A DNA stretch of 64,000 nt from Ralstonia sp. UNC404CL21Col (GTDB taxonomy: Bacteria; Pseudomonadota; Gammaproteobacteria; Burkholderiales; Burkholderiaceae). A program made the position numbers and the translations under genes. Positions 8,968-17,861 of this stretch are shown here, piece by piece. The stretch is from contig NZ_JIBE01000004.1 of assembly GCF_000620465.1 (NCBI RefSeq), positions 1,587,835-1,651,834 of the forward strand, read 5' to 3'. Under the pieces are notes generated by a model. The model searched no databases. It was not told the origin of the DNA and saw nothing but the letters and a program-made list of their open reading frames with translations. Each line of letters begins with the position of its first letter. Position 1 is the stretch's first letter.

Positions 8968-10239
8968 TTACTTCACACTGCGCGCCGGCAGAATCTCGCC
9001 GCGCACTTCCCCAAAGCCCACGCGATAGCCATCGCCCTGGCACCAGCCGGTCATGGTGACTTCGTCGCCGTCTTCCAGGAAGGCGCGCGTGGTGCCGTTG
9101 CCGAGGTCCAGCGGCTGCTTGCCGTTGACAGTCAGTTCCAGCAGGCTGCCGTAGGAATCCGGCGTCGTTCCGCTGATGGTGCCCGAGCCCATCAGGTCAC
9201 CCACGCGCACGTTGCAGCCGGACACGGTGTGGTGTGCAAGCTGCTGCGCCATCGTCCAGTACATCGCGCGGAAGTTGGTGCGGGCGATCGTGGTGCGCGC
9301 GCCGCCGTGCGGACGCAGCGCGGTTTCAAGGGCGATGTCGTAGGCGTTGGGACGGCTCTGCCGCAGGTACTCCAGCGGCTCGGGCGATTGTGCCGGGTTG
9401 GCAACGCGGAACGGCTCCAGCGCCTCCATCGTCACGATCCACGGCGAGATCGATGTGCCGAACCCCTTCGAGTTGAACGGGCCGAGCGGCACGTATTCCC
9501 ATTGCTGGATGTCGCGCGCGCTCCAGTCGTTGAGCAGCACGACGCCGAACATGTGGTCCGGCGCTGCGTCGACGGAAACCGGCTCACCCAGCGCACTGGG
9601 CTTGCCGACCACAAAGGCCATCTCCAGCTCGTAGTCCAGCTTGCGGCAGGCCGTGAAGATCGGACGCGGCTGGTCGGGCAGCTTGATCTGGCCCATCGGG
9701 CGATGCAGCGGTGTGCCGCTCACCACCACGGAGCTGGCGCGGCCGTTGTAGCCGATCGGGATTTCCAGCCAGTTGGGCAGCAGCGCGTTCTCGGGATCGC
9801 GGAACATGCGGCCGACGTTGGTGGCGTGTTCTTTCGATGAATAGAAATCCGTATAGCCGGGGATGTCGATGGGCAGGTGCATCACGGCATGCGCTTGCGG
9901 CACCAGCGCGCGGGCGTGCAGCGTGGCGTTGTCGCGCACGTGCGTGTCGGCCACGCTGAACAGCGCTTGCAGCTTCTTGCGCGTTTCCGCCCAGACGGGC
10001 TTGCCGAGGGCGATGAAGGTGTTGAGCTTGCCGGTGCGGAACGCGCCGCGTGTTGCTGCGGGGAGCAGGCCAGCGTCATCCAGGGCGCCGAGATCGATGA
10101 CCTGATCGCCCAGGGCTACGCCTGCGCGTGGCGACGGGTTTTCCTTGGTGGAGAAGATGCCGAAGGGCAGGTTTTCCAGGGGGAAGTGGGTGTCGGGGGT
10201 GTTGGCGGATTCTAGCCAGCTTAGTTGGCGGGTGGTCAT
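8968..10239 (-). CDS. fahA: Fumarylacetoacetase
   Basis: This 423-residue enzyme hydrolyses fumarylacetoacetate to fumarate and acetoacetate, the last step of tyrosine/homogentisate breakdown. It has the eukaryote-type two-domain layout. The N-terminal SH3-like domain starts with SWLESANTPDTHFPLENLPFG. The FAH catalytic domain follows, with DFYSSKEHATNVGRMFR, LEMAFVVGKPS, LLNDWSARDIQQWEYVPLGP and the SGTISG block near residue 350. It is last in the operon MFS carrier-hmgA-fahA, although a 316-base repeat-bearing gap separates it from hmgA. No maleylacetoacetate isomerase gene is visible in the window. Confidence 0.97.
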   Translation of the reverse strand: MTTRQLSWLESANTPDTHFPLENLPFGIFSTKENPSPRAGVALGDQVIDLGALDDAGLLPAATRGAFRTGKLNTFIALGKPVWAETRKKLQALFSVADTHVRDNATLHARALVPQAHAVMHLPIDIPGYTDFYSSKEHATNVGRMFRDPENALLPNWLEIPIGYNGRASSVVVSGTPLHRPMGQIKLPDQPRPIFTACRKLDYELEMAFVVGKPSALGEPVSVDAAPDHMFGVVLLNDWSARDIQQWEYVPLGPFNSKGFGTSISPWIVTMEALEPFRVANPAQSPEPLEYLRQSRPNAYDIALETALRPHGGARTTIARTNFRAMYWTMAQQLAHHTVSGCNVRVGDLMGSGTISGTTPDSYGSLLELTVNGKQPLDLGNGTTRAFLEDGDEVTMTGWCQGDGYRVGFGEVRGEILPARSVK

Positions 10240-10325
10240 GATGGGGCGGTGGATTGTTTGTTGAGTCGGTTATTGCTTGACGTTGCTGGTGCATCCCTTG
10301 TTTCACCCCCTGCCGGGGGCGACTC

Positions 10326-10351
10326 ACTTTCTTTGTCTTGCCAAAGAAAGT
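10326..10351. repeat. Small perfect hairpin (part of an interspersed element)
   Basis: ACTTTCTTTG (10326-10335) and CAAAGAAAGT (10342-10351) form a perfect 10-bp stem around six bases, followed by a partial direct repeat (GCAAAGAAAGG). It directly precedes the larger inverted repeat at 10374-10487. The two probably belong to one interspersed element of the kind common between genes in Ralstonia/Burkholderia genomes; that family link is from memory. Confidence 0.6.
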
Positions 10352-10373
10352 AAGCAAAGAAAGGCGCGCCCGA

Positions 10374-10487
10374 GATGGCGACTTCCCCTTGAATTTATGT
10401 CGCAGGGAGGGAGGGGAGGCAAACTCGCTTCGCTCAAACAGGCCTCCCCTCTTTTTCCTCCCTGCAACAGAAATTCAAGGCGCCATC
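10374..10487. repeat. 114-base imperfect inverted repeat between hmgA and fahA
   Basis: Nested arms pair across a central loop of about 20 bases: GATGGCG with CGCCATC, CTTGAATTT with AAATTCAAG, GCAGGGAGG with CCTCCCTGC, and GGGAGGC with GCCTCCC. Small internal mismatches separate the arms. The whole forms a long cruciform or RNA hairpin in the hmgA-fahA gap. No open reading frame here looks real. It is probably a miniature interspersed repeat or a strong transcript-stabilising or attenuating structure. Confidence 0.7.
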
Positions 10488-10554
10488 TAGGGCAAGGTAC
10501 GGCCACACCTTCGCGGCGCTTGCCTTGGCGTCAATGTGAATTCGTCGATCGTGC

Positions 10555-11901
10555 TTAACGCTTGGTGGGGTCGAAATGCTTCTTCAGGCCTTGCCAGCAT
10601 TCGAAGTACTTGGCTTGCAGTTGCGCGGATTCCGCTGCGAAGCGCGTGGGGCGGATCACGGCTGGCGTTTCGAACATGAAGGCCATCGTTGCGTCGACCT
10701 TGTGCGGCTTGGTGGTGTCGCCGTTGCTGGCTTTTTCGAACGTGTCGGCGTCGGGGCCGTGGCCGCTCATGCAGTTGTGCAGGCTGGCGCCGCCGGGCAC
10801 GAAGCCTTCGGCCTTGGCGTCGTACACGCCCTGGATCAGGCCCATGAATTCGCTCGCGACGTTGCGGTGGAACCAGGGCGGGCGGAACGTGTTTTCGGCG
10901 GCCAGCCAGCGCGGCGGGAAGATCACGAAGTCGATCGTGTCCACGCCTGGTGTGGCGGAGGGGCTCTGCAGCACCAGGAAGATCGACGGGTCCGGATGGT
11001 CGTAGCTGATCGAGCCGATGGTGTTGAACAGGCGCAGGTCGTACTTGTACGGCGCGAGGTTGCCGTGCCAGGCCACCACATCCAGCGGCGAGTGGCCGAT
11101 CTTCGCGGTCCACAGGCTGCCCTGGAATTTTGCGACGAGTTCGAAGTTGCCCTCGCGGTCTTCGTACCACGCGTGCGGGGTGAGGAAGTCGCGCGGGTTG
11201 GCCAGGCCGTTCGAGCCGATGACGCCCAGGTCCGGCAAGCGGAAGAGCGCGCCGAAGTTCTCGCAGATGTAGCCGCGCGCGTCGCCATCCGGCAGTTCGA
11301 CGCGGAAGCGCACGCCGCGCGGGATGACGGCAATCTCCAGCGGCTCCACATCGACCACGCCCATCTCGGTCAGCAGGCGCAGGCGGCCTTGCTGCGGGAC
11401 GATCAGCAGTTCGCCGTCGGCGTTGTAGAAGAAGCGGTCCGTCATCGACGCGTTGGCGGCGTACAGGTGGATGCCGCAGCCGGTTTGCGCGTCCGGCCCG
11501 CCGTTGCCGGCGAAGGTGACGATGCCGTCGATGAAATCGGTGCCGGCGGCAGGTGCGGGCAGCGGGTCCCAGCGCAGCTGGTTGGGCGAGGGCGGCACCT
11601 CGTTGAAGTTGCTGTGGAAACGGCTTTGCGCCATGGCCTCGAACGGCAGATGCACGGCGCCCGGGCGGATGCGATACAGCCACGAGCGGCGGTTGTGCGC
11701 ACGCGGGGCGGTGAACGCCGTGCCGGAAATCTGTTCCGCATACAGGCCATACGGCGCCTTCTGCGGGGAGTTCTGGCCGTGCGGCAGCGCGCCGGGCAGG
11801 GCTTCGGTGGCGAACTCGTTGCCGAAGCCGCTCTGGTAAGCGGGCCGGTCCAGCGACGCGGGCGTGAATGCGTTCTTGACCGTCGGGGCGAGCATATTCA
11901 T
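10555..11901 (-). CDS. hmgA: Homogentisate 1,2-dioxygenase
   Basis: This 448-residue non-haem Fe(II) enzyme opens the homogentisate ring to maleylacetoacetate. Characteristic stretches are [19 protein letters not shown] near the N-terminus, [15 protein letters not shown], and [20 protein letters not shown]. The metal ligands are present: His345 and Glu351 in the WFHRNVASE motif and His381 in SGHGPDA. The 36-residue spacing between the two histidines equals that of the human enzyme. It lies between a putative aromatic-acid carrier (63 bases upstream) and fahA, forming a peripheral tyrosine/phenylalanine catabolic operon. Confidence 0.97.
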   Translation of the reverse strand: MNMLAPTVKNAFTPASLDRPAYQSGFGNEFATEALPGALPHGQNSPQKAPYGLYAEQISGTAFTAPRAHNRRSWLYRIRPGAVHLPFEAMAQSRFHSNFNEVPPSPNQLRWDPLPAPAAGTDFIDGIVTFAGNGGPDAQTGCGIHLYAANASMTDRFFYNADGELLIVPQQGRLRLLTEMGVVDVEPLEIAVIPRGVRFRVELPDGDARGYICENFGALFRLPDLGVIGSNGLANPRDFLTPHAWYEDREGNFELVAKFQGSLWTAKIGHSPLDVVAWHGNLAPYKYDLRLFNTIGSISYDHPDPSIFLVLQSPSATPGVDTIDFVIFPPRWLAAENTFRPPWFHRNVASEFMGLIQGVYDAKAEGFVPGGASLHNCMSGHGPDADTFEKASNGDTTKPHKVDATMAFMFETPAVIRPTRFAAESAQLQAKYFECWQGLKKHFDPTKR

Positions 11902-11964
11902 GGTGAAGTCCTTGGAGAAAAAGTCAGGAGCGTCTTCAGGGAAAGCGTAGTCGTTACCGGGCCA

Positions 11965-13365
11965 TCAGGCGGGCTTGCCGGTTGCGCGACGTGAGGCAAA
12001 GCGTGCGGCGTCCGGGCCACTGGCGGCCAGCGTAAGCGCCAGCACCATGCCGAACGACACCATCGCCGGCACCGCGGCGGCCGAGAACAACGCCGGGCCG
12101 CTCCACTGCATGGCAATCAGTTGTCCGCCGATCACGGGGCCGATGACGGAGCCGATGCGGCCCACGCCGAGGCTCCAGCCGATGCCGGTGGCGCGCAGCG
12201 TGGTGGGGTAATACGTGGCGGCCAGCGCATTTACCGCAGGTTGTCCGCCGACGATGCAGAAGCCCGCCACGAACACCACCGCCACGAGCACGGGCAGCGC
12301 AGCCGCCACATGGCCGATCAGACCGACGGTGACGCAGGCGATCAGGAAGCACACGGCCAGCACGCGCACAAAGCCCAGGCGATCGATCAACCGGCCCAGC
12401 GTGAGCGTGCCGATCACACCGCCTACCTGCAGCGCGGTGGCGACCAGCACAGCGGTATCCGTCGGGTAACCGGCATCGCGAATCAGCGTCGGCAGCCAGT
12501 TCGACAGGAAGTACAGGTCGATCAGGTTCATGAAGTTGATGACCCACAGCACGAGCGTGACCTTGGCGCGGCCTTCCGTGAAGAGCGCGGAGACCGGCAT
12601 GCCACGCGCGGCTGCCTCGGGCACCACGAATTGCGTCTGCGCGTTTACCTGCAGTTGCGGCGCCAGCTTGCCCAGCCAGCGAGCCAAACGCTGATGGCGT
12701 GTTTGTGGATCGCCCTTGAGCACCAAGTATTGGAGGGATTCCGGCAGCCACAGCACCATCATCACGCCAATGACAAGCGGCACCAGGCCGCCCACCAGAA
12801 ACACGGCATGCCACCCAAAGCGCGACAGCAGCGCCGCGCTCACAAAGCCGCCAAGCGCCGCGCCGACAGTAAAGCCGCATGACACCAGCATCATCCAGGT
12901 CACGCGCGTGCGTGCGGGGCTGAACTCGCCGGCCAGCGCCATCGCGTTGGGCATGATGCAGCCCAGCCCCAGGCCCGTGACAAAGCGCAGGATAAGCAGG
13001 GCGTTCACCGTTTCCACCTGCGTGGTGGCCAGCATGCACGCTGCAAAAAAGAAGGTCGCAACGATCAGCACCGGCCGCCGCCCGAAGCGGTCGCCCAGCA
13101 CGCCAAACACGAGCGAGCCGACCAGCATGCCGAACAGCCCCGCGCCGAACACTGGCCCGAGACTCGCCTTGGTGATGTTCCAGTCCTTGATGATGGCGGG
13201 CGCCACATAGCCCATGGCCTGCACATCAAAGCCGTCGATGATCAGGCACAGACCGCAGATGGCGAGCAACAGGATCTGGAAGCCGCCGACCTTGCCCTGA
13301 TCGATCAGCCGGGCGAGGTCGATAGGCGCGGATGGGGCTTCGTGAACAGCGGGGGCAGGGCGCAT
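11965..13365 (-). CDS. MFS transporter, aromatic acid:H+ symporter type
   Basis: This 466-residue protein has twelve predicted membrane helices. The first-helix motif ICGLCLIIDGFDVQAMGYVAP and the loop GVLGDRFGRRPVL between helices 2 and 3 are hallmarks of the AAHS family (PcaK, BenK, MhpT relatives). The Asp in DGFD is needed for transport in PcaK. It is the first gene of the operon with hmgA and fahA, so it probably imports homogentisate or a related hydroxyphenylacetate. A LysR gene is divergent from it. The exact substrate is inferred from context only. Confidence 0.9.
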   Translation of the reverse strand: MRPAPAVHEAPSAPIDLARLIDQGKVGGFQILLLAICGLCLIIDGFDVQAMGYVAPAIIKDWNITKASLGPVFGAGLFGMLVGSLVFGVLGDRFGRRPVLIVATFFFAACMLATTQVETVNALLILRFVTGLGLGCIMPNAMALAGEFSPARTRVTWMMLVSCGFTVGAALGGFVSAALLSRFGWHAVFLVGGLVPLVIGVMMVLWLPESLQYLVLKGDPQTRHQRLARWLGKLAPQLQVNAQTQFVVPEAAARGMPVSALFTEGRAKVTLVLWVINFMNLIDLYFLSNWLPTLIRDAGYPTDTAVLVATALQVGGVIGTLTLGRLIDRLGFVRVLAVCFLIACVTVGLIGHVAAALPVLVAVVFVAGFCIVGGQPAVNALAATYYPTTLRATGIGWSLGVGRIGSVIGPVIGGQLIAMQWSGPALFSAAAVPAMVSFGMVLALTLAASGPDAARFASRRATGKPA

Positions 13366-13445
13366 GGTCGTCTCCGGTGGCGGCGTTGCCGCTCTGTTTT
13401 GGATTCTTGGTATGCGCGTATTGTCCGGATCGGATGAAAATTTGG

Positions 13446-13478
13446 AATATCAATGCGAGAATGCACGATATTGATATT
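13446..13478. promoter_or_regulatory. Palindromic operator candidate for the hmg-operon LysR regulator
   Basis: AATATCAAT (13446-13454) and ATTGATATT (13470-13478) are perfect 9-base inverted copies separated by 15 bases. They lie 20 bases before the LysR start and about 80 bases upstream of the divergent MFS gene. This is the normal place and style (AT-rich dyad in a divergent promoter) for a LysR recognition site. Confidence 0.65.
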
Positions 13479-13498
13479 GTGAATGTTGGGGCGCTGCC

Positions 13499-14416
13499 AT
13501 GCTCAACCTGCGGGATGTCGACCTGAACCTGCTGGTGCTGTTTCAGGAAATCCTGCGCGAAAAGCGCATCTCCGTCGTGGCCGAGCGGCTGGGCCTGTCG
13601 CAGCCGGCGGTAAGCAACGCGCTGTCGCGCCTGCGCCAGACCTTTGACGATGAACTCTTTGTGCGCACCCCGCGCGGCATGATGCCGACCGCACTTGCTG
13701 AGCAATTGGCCGAACCGGTGGCGATGGCGCTCGACACGCTGCAGCGCGCCTTCGGCCAGCGCACGCATTTTGATGCGGCCACTTCCACGCGCACCTTCAC
13801 GATTGCCATGAGCGATGTCGGCGAGGTGTATTTCATGCCGGTGTTGGCGCAGTTATGTGCCGAGCAGGCGCCCGGCGTGCGCATCGATACCATGCGGGCC
13901 GGCGGGTTCGACATGAAGGCCGAAATGGAGGCTGGCGCCATCGACCTTGCGATCGGCGCGTTCGATGATCTTTCCGGCGAGAGCCTCTTCCAGCGTCGCC
14001 TGTTCCGGCAGGATTACGTGACGATGTTCCGGCGCGGCCATGCGCTGTCGGAAGGCAAGCTGACGCTGGAGCGCTTTCGCGCAGCGTCGCACCTGGTGGT
14101 GGCAAGTTCGGCCAGCCCGTACAACGCCATCGGGCCGCTGCTCGACAAGGCGGGGATCACGCAGTCGGCGCGCTTTTCCGTGCCGCACTTCGTGGCGGTG
14201 CCGTACATCGTCAGCACGACCGACCTGGTGGTGACGGTGCCGCGCAAGCTGGCCGAGCGTGCGGCGCCGCCGTTCGGGCTGGAGTTCGTGGCGCCGCCGC
14301 TCAAGCTGCCCGCGTTGCAGACGAATGTCTTCTGGCACCGGCGTTTCCATCAGGACGCCGGCAACCAGTGGCTGCGCAACCTTGTCGCGCAGCGCTTTGC
14401 CGAACTGGAAGGCTAG
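13499..14416 (+). CDS. LysR-family regulator divergent from the homogentisate operon
   Basis: This 305-residue protein belongs to the NodD/NahR-like subgroup, recognisable from the start MLNLRDVDLNLLVLFQEIL and the HTH text SVVAERLGLSQPAVSNALSRLRQ at about residues 21-43. The effector domain contains FTIAMSDVGEVYFMPVLAQL. Members of this subgroup often respond to aromatic acids. Its position opposite the MFS-hmgA-fahA operon makes it the likely regulator, and a perfect dyad lies just before its start codon. Its 3' end is three bases from the stop of a convergent FAH-family gene. Confidence 0.9.
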   Translation: MLNLRDVDLNLLVLFQEILREKRISVVAERLGLSQPAVSNALSRLRQTFDDELFVRTPRGMMPTALAEQLAEPVAMALDTLQRAFGQRTHFDAATSTRTFTIAMSDVGEVYFMPVLAQLCAEQAPGVRIDTMRAGGFDMKAEMEAGAIDLAIGAFDDLSGESLFQRRLFRQDYVTMFRRGHALSEGKLTLERFRAASHLVVASSASPYNAIGPLLDKAGITQSARFSVPHFVAVPYIVSTTDLVVTVPRKLAERAAPPFGLEFVAPPLKLPALQTNVFWHRRFHQDAGNQWLRNLVAQRFAELEG

Positions 14417-14419
14417 GCG

Positions 14420-15268
14420 TCAGGCGGCCGAGACCGTGCGCTGCAATTGCTCGCCCAAGCCGGCGATGCCCAGGCGCATGGTCTGCCCAGGCTTGAGGTA
14501 GACCGGGTTCGGCTTGATGCCCAGTCCCACGCCCGGCGGCGTGCCTGTCGAGATGACATCGCCAGGCTGCAGGCTCATGCAGCGGCTCAGATACGCCACG
14601 AGTTGCGCGACACCAAACACCATCGTCCGCGTATTGCCGTTCTGATAGCGGTGGCCGTCCACCTCCAGCCAGAGGTCCAGCGCCTGCGGGTCGGGCACCT
14701 CGTCGCGCGTGACCAGCCACGGCCCGAGCGGACCGAACGTGTCGAAGCCCTTGCCCTTGTCCCACTGGCCGCCGCGCTCGATCTGCCATTCGCGCTCGGA
14801 AACGTCGTTGACGATGCAATAGCCGGCCACGTAGTCCAGCGCGTTGGCTTCGTCGATGTACTTGGCGGGCTTGCCGATGACCACGCCCAGTTCGACTTCC
14901 CAGTCGGTCTTGACGGAGCCGCGCGGGATTTCGATGTCGTCATTCGGGCCGCAGATGGCGCTGGTCCATTTGTTGAAGACGACCGGTTCGGACGGTACCG
15001 GCAGGCCGGACTCTGCGGCGTGGTCGGCGTAGTTCAACCCGATGCAGATGAACTTGCCGACACGCCCGACGCACGGGCCAATGCGGGGTTGGCCGCTGAC
15101 GGCCGGCAGCGTGGCAGGGTCCACCTCGCGCAGCCGGGCGAGCGATGCGTCCGACAGCACGTTGCCCGCAATGTCGTCGACGATGCCCGACAGATCACGG
15201 AGAGTGCCGGTGGCATCGAGCAGGCCGGGTTTTTCTTGGCCCTGGGGGCCGAAGCGCAGCAGTTTCAT
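14420..15268 (-). CDS. FAH-family hydrolase, ureidoglycolate lyase/2,4-diketo-3-deoxy-acid hydrolase type
   Basis: This 282-residue protein has a single FAH domain with IGLNYADHAAESGLPVPSEP, FNKWTSAICGPNDDIEIP, DWEVELGVVIGKPAKYI and STGTPPGVGLGIKPNP. These carry the acidic residues of the divalent-metal site. The subfamily includes ureidoglycolate lyase-like enzymes and the hydrolases that split 2,4-diketo-3-deoxy-L-rhamnonate or -fuconate into pyruvate and lactate. It lies 38 bases downstream of an SDR, in the kdgT operon. That pairing (SDR plus FAH hydrolase) matches the last two steps of the non-phosphorylative L-fucose/L-rhamnose route. The true substrate here may be a KDG-derived diketo acid. 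Confidence 0.85.
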   Translation of the reverse strand: MKLLRFGPQGQEKPGLLDATGTLRDLSGIVDDIAGNVLSDASLARLREVDPATLPAVSGQPRIGPCVGRVGKFICIGLNYADHAAESGLPVPSEPVVFNKWTSAICGPNDDIEIPRGSVKTDWEVELGVVIGKPAKYIDEANALDYVAGYCIVNDVSEREWQIERGGQWDKGKGFDTFGPLGPWLVTRDEVPDPQALDLWLEVDGHRYQNGNTRTMVFGVAQLVAYLSRCMSLQPGDVISTGTPPGVGLGIKPNPVYLKPGQTMRLGIAGLGEQLQRTVSAA

Positions 15269-15306
15269 GAAAAGCTCAGATCGGTTGGGGGAAAGGCATC
15301 AAGGTA

Positions 15307-16065
15307 TCAATTTGACCAGCCGCCGTCGATCAGGTGGACTTGCCCCGTCGTAAAGGCGGCCTCGTCGGAAGCCAGATAGGCGGCCAGCGCGGCAATCTCT
15401 TCCGGCTGCCCGAGGCGCCCCATCGGCTGGCGTGCGACGAACGCCGCTTCGACTTCCGCGCGCGGCTTGCCTTGCGTGCGGGCTTGTTCATCGATGCGCT
15501 GGGCGAGGGATGGCGATACCACCGTGCCGGGGCAGATCGCATTGCAGCGGATACCGCGCGCCACAAAGTCTGCCGCCACGGATTTGGTCAGCCCGATCAC
15601 CGCCGCCTTCGATGCGCCATACACAAAGCGGTTCGGCACGCCCTTGATGCTCGACGCGGCGGACGACATGTTGATGACACTGCCGCCGCCGCGTTCCAGC
15701 ATGCCCGGCAGGAACGCGCGCAGGGTGCGGTACATCGACTTGACGTTGAGGTCGAACGAGAAATCCCACGCATCCTCATCGCACTCCAGCACCGAGCCGG
15801 CGTGTACGAAGCCCGCGCAGTTGAAGAGGATGTCGATGCCGCCAAGCTCGGCAGCGAGCGCATTGACCTGCCCGGTATCGCGCACGTCGAGGCGGTGGAC
15901 CTCGAACGGCACATCGTTCAATGCATCGATGCGCAGGTCGGTGGCGATGACGCGGGCGCCTTCGCGGGCGAAGCGCTCGGCGCAGGCGCGGCCGATGCCT
16001 TGCGCAGCGGCTGTCACGAGCGCGGTCTTGCCCGCCAGGCGCCCGGGGAAAGCGGCGCCGCTCAT
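15307..16065 (-). CDS. SDR-family sugar-acid dehydrogenase (2-keto-3-deoxy-L-fuconate dehydrogenase-like)
   Basis: This 252-residue short-chain dehydrogenase has the glycine-rich motif TAAAQGIGRA (about residues 18-27), an NAG-like CAG at 80-82, and the catalytic Ser with YGASK. RLAGKTALVTAAAQGIGRACAERFAREGARVIATD and the compact middle region resemble enzymes of the BDH2/2-keto-3-deoxy-L-fuconate 4-dehydrogenase group. The ATG overlaps the TGA of the upstream DUF4440-like gene (ATGA), which fixes the start and implies coupled translation. With the downstream FAH hydrolase it could oxidise a 2-keto-3-deoxy acid at C4 for hydrolytic cleavage. Confidence 0.85.
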   Translation of the reverse strand: MSGAAFPGRLAGKTALVTAAAQGIGRACAERFAREGARVIATDLRIDALNDVPFEVHRLDVRDTGQVNALAAELGGIDILFNCAGFVHAGSVLECDEDAWDFSFDLNVKSMYRTLRAFLPGMLERGGGSVINMSSAASSIKGVPNRFVYGASKAAVIGLTKSVAADFVARGIRCNAICPGTVVSPSLAQRIDEQARTQGKPRAEVEAAFVARQPMGRLGQPEEIAALAAYLASDEAAFTTGQVHLIDGGWSN

Positions 16066-16520
16066 TCTTTGGGCAGCAGGTAGGCCTGGCGCGCAAACAG
16101 GCGCCAGCCGTCCGGATGCTTCTTCCACACCTGCAGCACGCCGATATGCGCGGTGCTCGTCTTGCCGTCGGGCAGGTTGTTGACGGAGTCGAACACGTGA
16201 CGCACCCAGGCGTTGTCGCCGTTGACCTGCACGGCCTGGTTGGTCAGCGCAATCGACTTGAATGAATTCGTGCCGTCCAGCGTCTTGAGGAAGGCTGCGC
16301 GGTCTTCCAGCTTGCCCGACGAGTGGCCGTAGGTCAGATCGTTCTCGATCAGCTTGGTGAGCGTGGCGCCGTCGCTGGCCACCATGGCAACGCGCAGGCG
16401 CTCCACGGCTTGCGCAACCGTGTCGGCATCGGTGGCGGCATGGGCGAGGGCGCTGCCGGCAGCGAGCGCAGCGGTCATCGCAACGCCCGCAATGCGGCGG
16501 ACAAACGTGTGCAACAGCAT
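16062..16520 (-). CDS. Secreted DUF4440/SnoaL-like (NTF2 fold) protein
   Basis: This 152-residue protein has a signal peptide: MLLHTFVRRIAGVAMTAAL is followed by a cleavage region LAHAA near residue 23. The mature part has the small cone-shaped NTF2-like pattern (AVERLRVAMVASDGATLTKL, then LTYGHSSGKLEDRAAFLKTL, then a C-terminal IGVLQVWKKHPDGWRLFARQ). The start at 16520 is preceded by AGAGGAG at proper spacing. It is in the operon behind kdgT and overlaps the SDR start. Members can be enzymes or ligand binders; the periplasmic location suggests handling of the transported sugar acid, but that is inference. Confidence 0.8.
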   Translation of the reverse strand: MLLHTFVRRIAGVAMTAALAAGSALAHAATDADTVAQAVERLRVAMVASDGATLTKLIENDLTYGHSSGKLEDRAAFLKTLDGTNSFKSIALTNQAVQVNGDNAWVRHVFDSVNNLPDGKTSTAHIGVLQVWKKHPDGWRLFARQAYLLPKE

Positions 16521-16566
16521 GGGCAATCTCCTCTCTGATGGTGTGTGCGCTGCATCGCAGGCGGGG

Positions 16567-17583
16567 TCAGAAATGGGCTTCGCGGTGCGCGGCCTGTGGC
16601 GGCAGGCTTGCGGTTTCCGGCTCGGGCAACGGGGCCGCGCGGCCCACACGGCGCACCCACATCGCGGTCAGGATCGGCACGAGAATCGCAGTGACGAGGC
16701 ACGCCGTGGCCACCAGCGCCGTGGCAGCCGGCACCATGGGTTTGAACCGGGGAATCATCTCGCCGATGATGGCCGGATTGGCGACCGCCGCTCCGGCCGT
16801 GGACGATGCCGCCAGCCCTGCGGCGCCATTGCCGCCGGCGATGAACTTGTCCGCCAGAATGAGCGGCACGCCTGTGATGACGATCACCGTCAGGCCGAGC
16901 AGCAGGCCCGAGAGCCCGCTGTTGGCAATCACGTGCAGATCGATGCCGTTGCCCAGCGCAAAGCCGAAGAACGGAATGAGCGGATGCACGCAGCGGCCGA
17001 ACAGCTCGCGCAATTCACTGTCGAGATTGCCCAGCGTAAAGCCGATCAGGAACGGCAGTACCGCCCCCACGAACAACCGAGGCTCGAACACCGCAACGCC
17101 CGTCGCCCCCAGGATCAACATGCTGACGAGCGGGCCCGATTCGACCGACATCAGCACGAACGCGCCGGCTTCTTCCTTGGTGCCGTACTGCTGCATGACG
17201 GCGGCGTAGAGGCCGCCGTTGGTCATGTCCATCGACGTGGTGATGGCCAGCACCGACAGCCCGGCAAGGATGCCGGTCTTGATGCCTTCGTCTGGGATGA
17301 ACTGCGCAGCCACCAGCGTCGCCAGCCACGCCACGGCAATCTTGGTGACGAGCAGCGTGCCCGACTTGCGCAGCACCACGCCGGTGGCATGCAGGTCGAT
17401 GGTCGCGCCCATGCAGAAGAACCACACCGCCAGGATCGGCACCGTGCCGGTGATCAGGCCGTTGGTGAACGAGCCGAAGTACTTCCCGGCATCGGGCGCG
17501 AACGTATGCACGCATGCGCCCAGCAGCAGCGGCACGAGCATCAGCCCGCCCGGAATGCGGTCAATCGCCTTCTTGATCTTCAC
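16567..17583 (-). CDS. kdgT: 2-keto-3-deoxygluconate permease
   Basis: This 338-residue inner-membrane protein has ten or so hydrophobic segments. The family text [31 protein letters not shown]-like [31 protein letters not shown] and [18 protein letters not shown] is diagnostic for KdgT, which imports KDG and related deoxy-keto acids with protons. It heads the leftward operon kdgT-DUF4440-SDR-FAH. It is divergent from kduI, and a TGGAAC-type palindrome lies 73 bases upstream of its start. Confidence 0.93.
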   Translation of the reverse strand: MKIKKAIDRIPGGLMLVPLLLGACVHTFAPDAGKYFGSFTNGLITGTVPILAVWFFCMGATIDLHATGVVLRKSGTLLVTKIAVAWLATLVAAQFIPDEGIKTGILAGLSVLAITTSMDMTNGGLYAAVMQQYGTKEEAGAFVLMSVESGPLVSMLILGATGVAVFEPRLFVGAVLPFLIGFTLGNLDSELRELFGRCVHPLIPFFGFALGNGIDLHVIANSGLSGLLLGLTVIVITGVPLILADKFIAGGNGAAGLAASSTAGAAVANPAIIGEMIPRFKPMVPAATALVATACLVTAILVPILTAMWVRRVGRAAPLPEPETASLPPQAAHREAHF

Positions 17584-17655
17584 GTCTCCTCCATGAGCCT
17601 CTATGGGCTCGGTTGGTCAAGGTCCAACATCGTGGAGTGACTATAGCGGATGATG

Positions 17656-17670
17656 TGGAACGATGTTCCA
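17656..17670. promoter_or_regulatory. IclR/KdgR-type operator, kdgT side
   Basis: TGGAACGATGTTCCA is a perfect 6+3+6 palindrome 73 bases upstream of kdgT. It has the TGGAA/TTCCA arms typical of IclR-family sites. A near-identical site lies 109 bases away on the kduI side. Confidence 0.7.
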
Positions 17671-17764
17671 TATTTTTGACTTCGCGGATTTATCGTTTAC
17701 CCTCGGCCGCAAATGTGTGCGGTGCAGCGTGCCCCAGCTTGATGCCGACTTCATCTCAAAAATA

Positions 17765-17779
17765 TGGATCGACGTTCCG
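17765..17779. promoter_or_regulatory. IclR/KdgR-type operator, kduI side
   Basis: TGGATCGACGTTCCG lies in a longer imperfect dyad, AATA-GGA-C-C-TCC-TATT (17761-17783), 82 bases upstream of kduI. It matches the kdgT-side site at 12 of 15 positions. KdgR, encoded downstream, is the obvious candidate to bind both. Confidence 0.65.
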
Positions 17780-17861
17780 TATTTCTGTTTTTTGTGCTTC
17801 AATCCAACCCAGAACGGCCGGCGGCGCAGGACATGCCGGTACATCCCAACGGAGAAACGGC

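Noticed and set aside
10324..10558. Small open frames between hmgA and fahA on both strands
   Set aside because: They read through the inverted-repeat element and have no ribosome-binding site or family signature.
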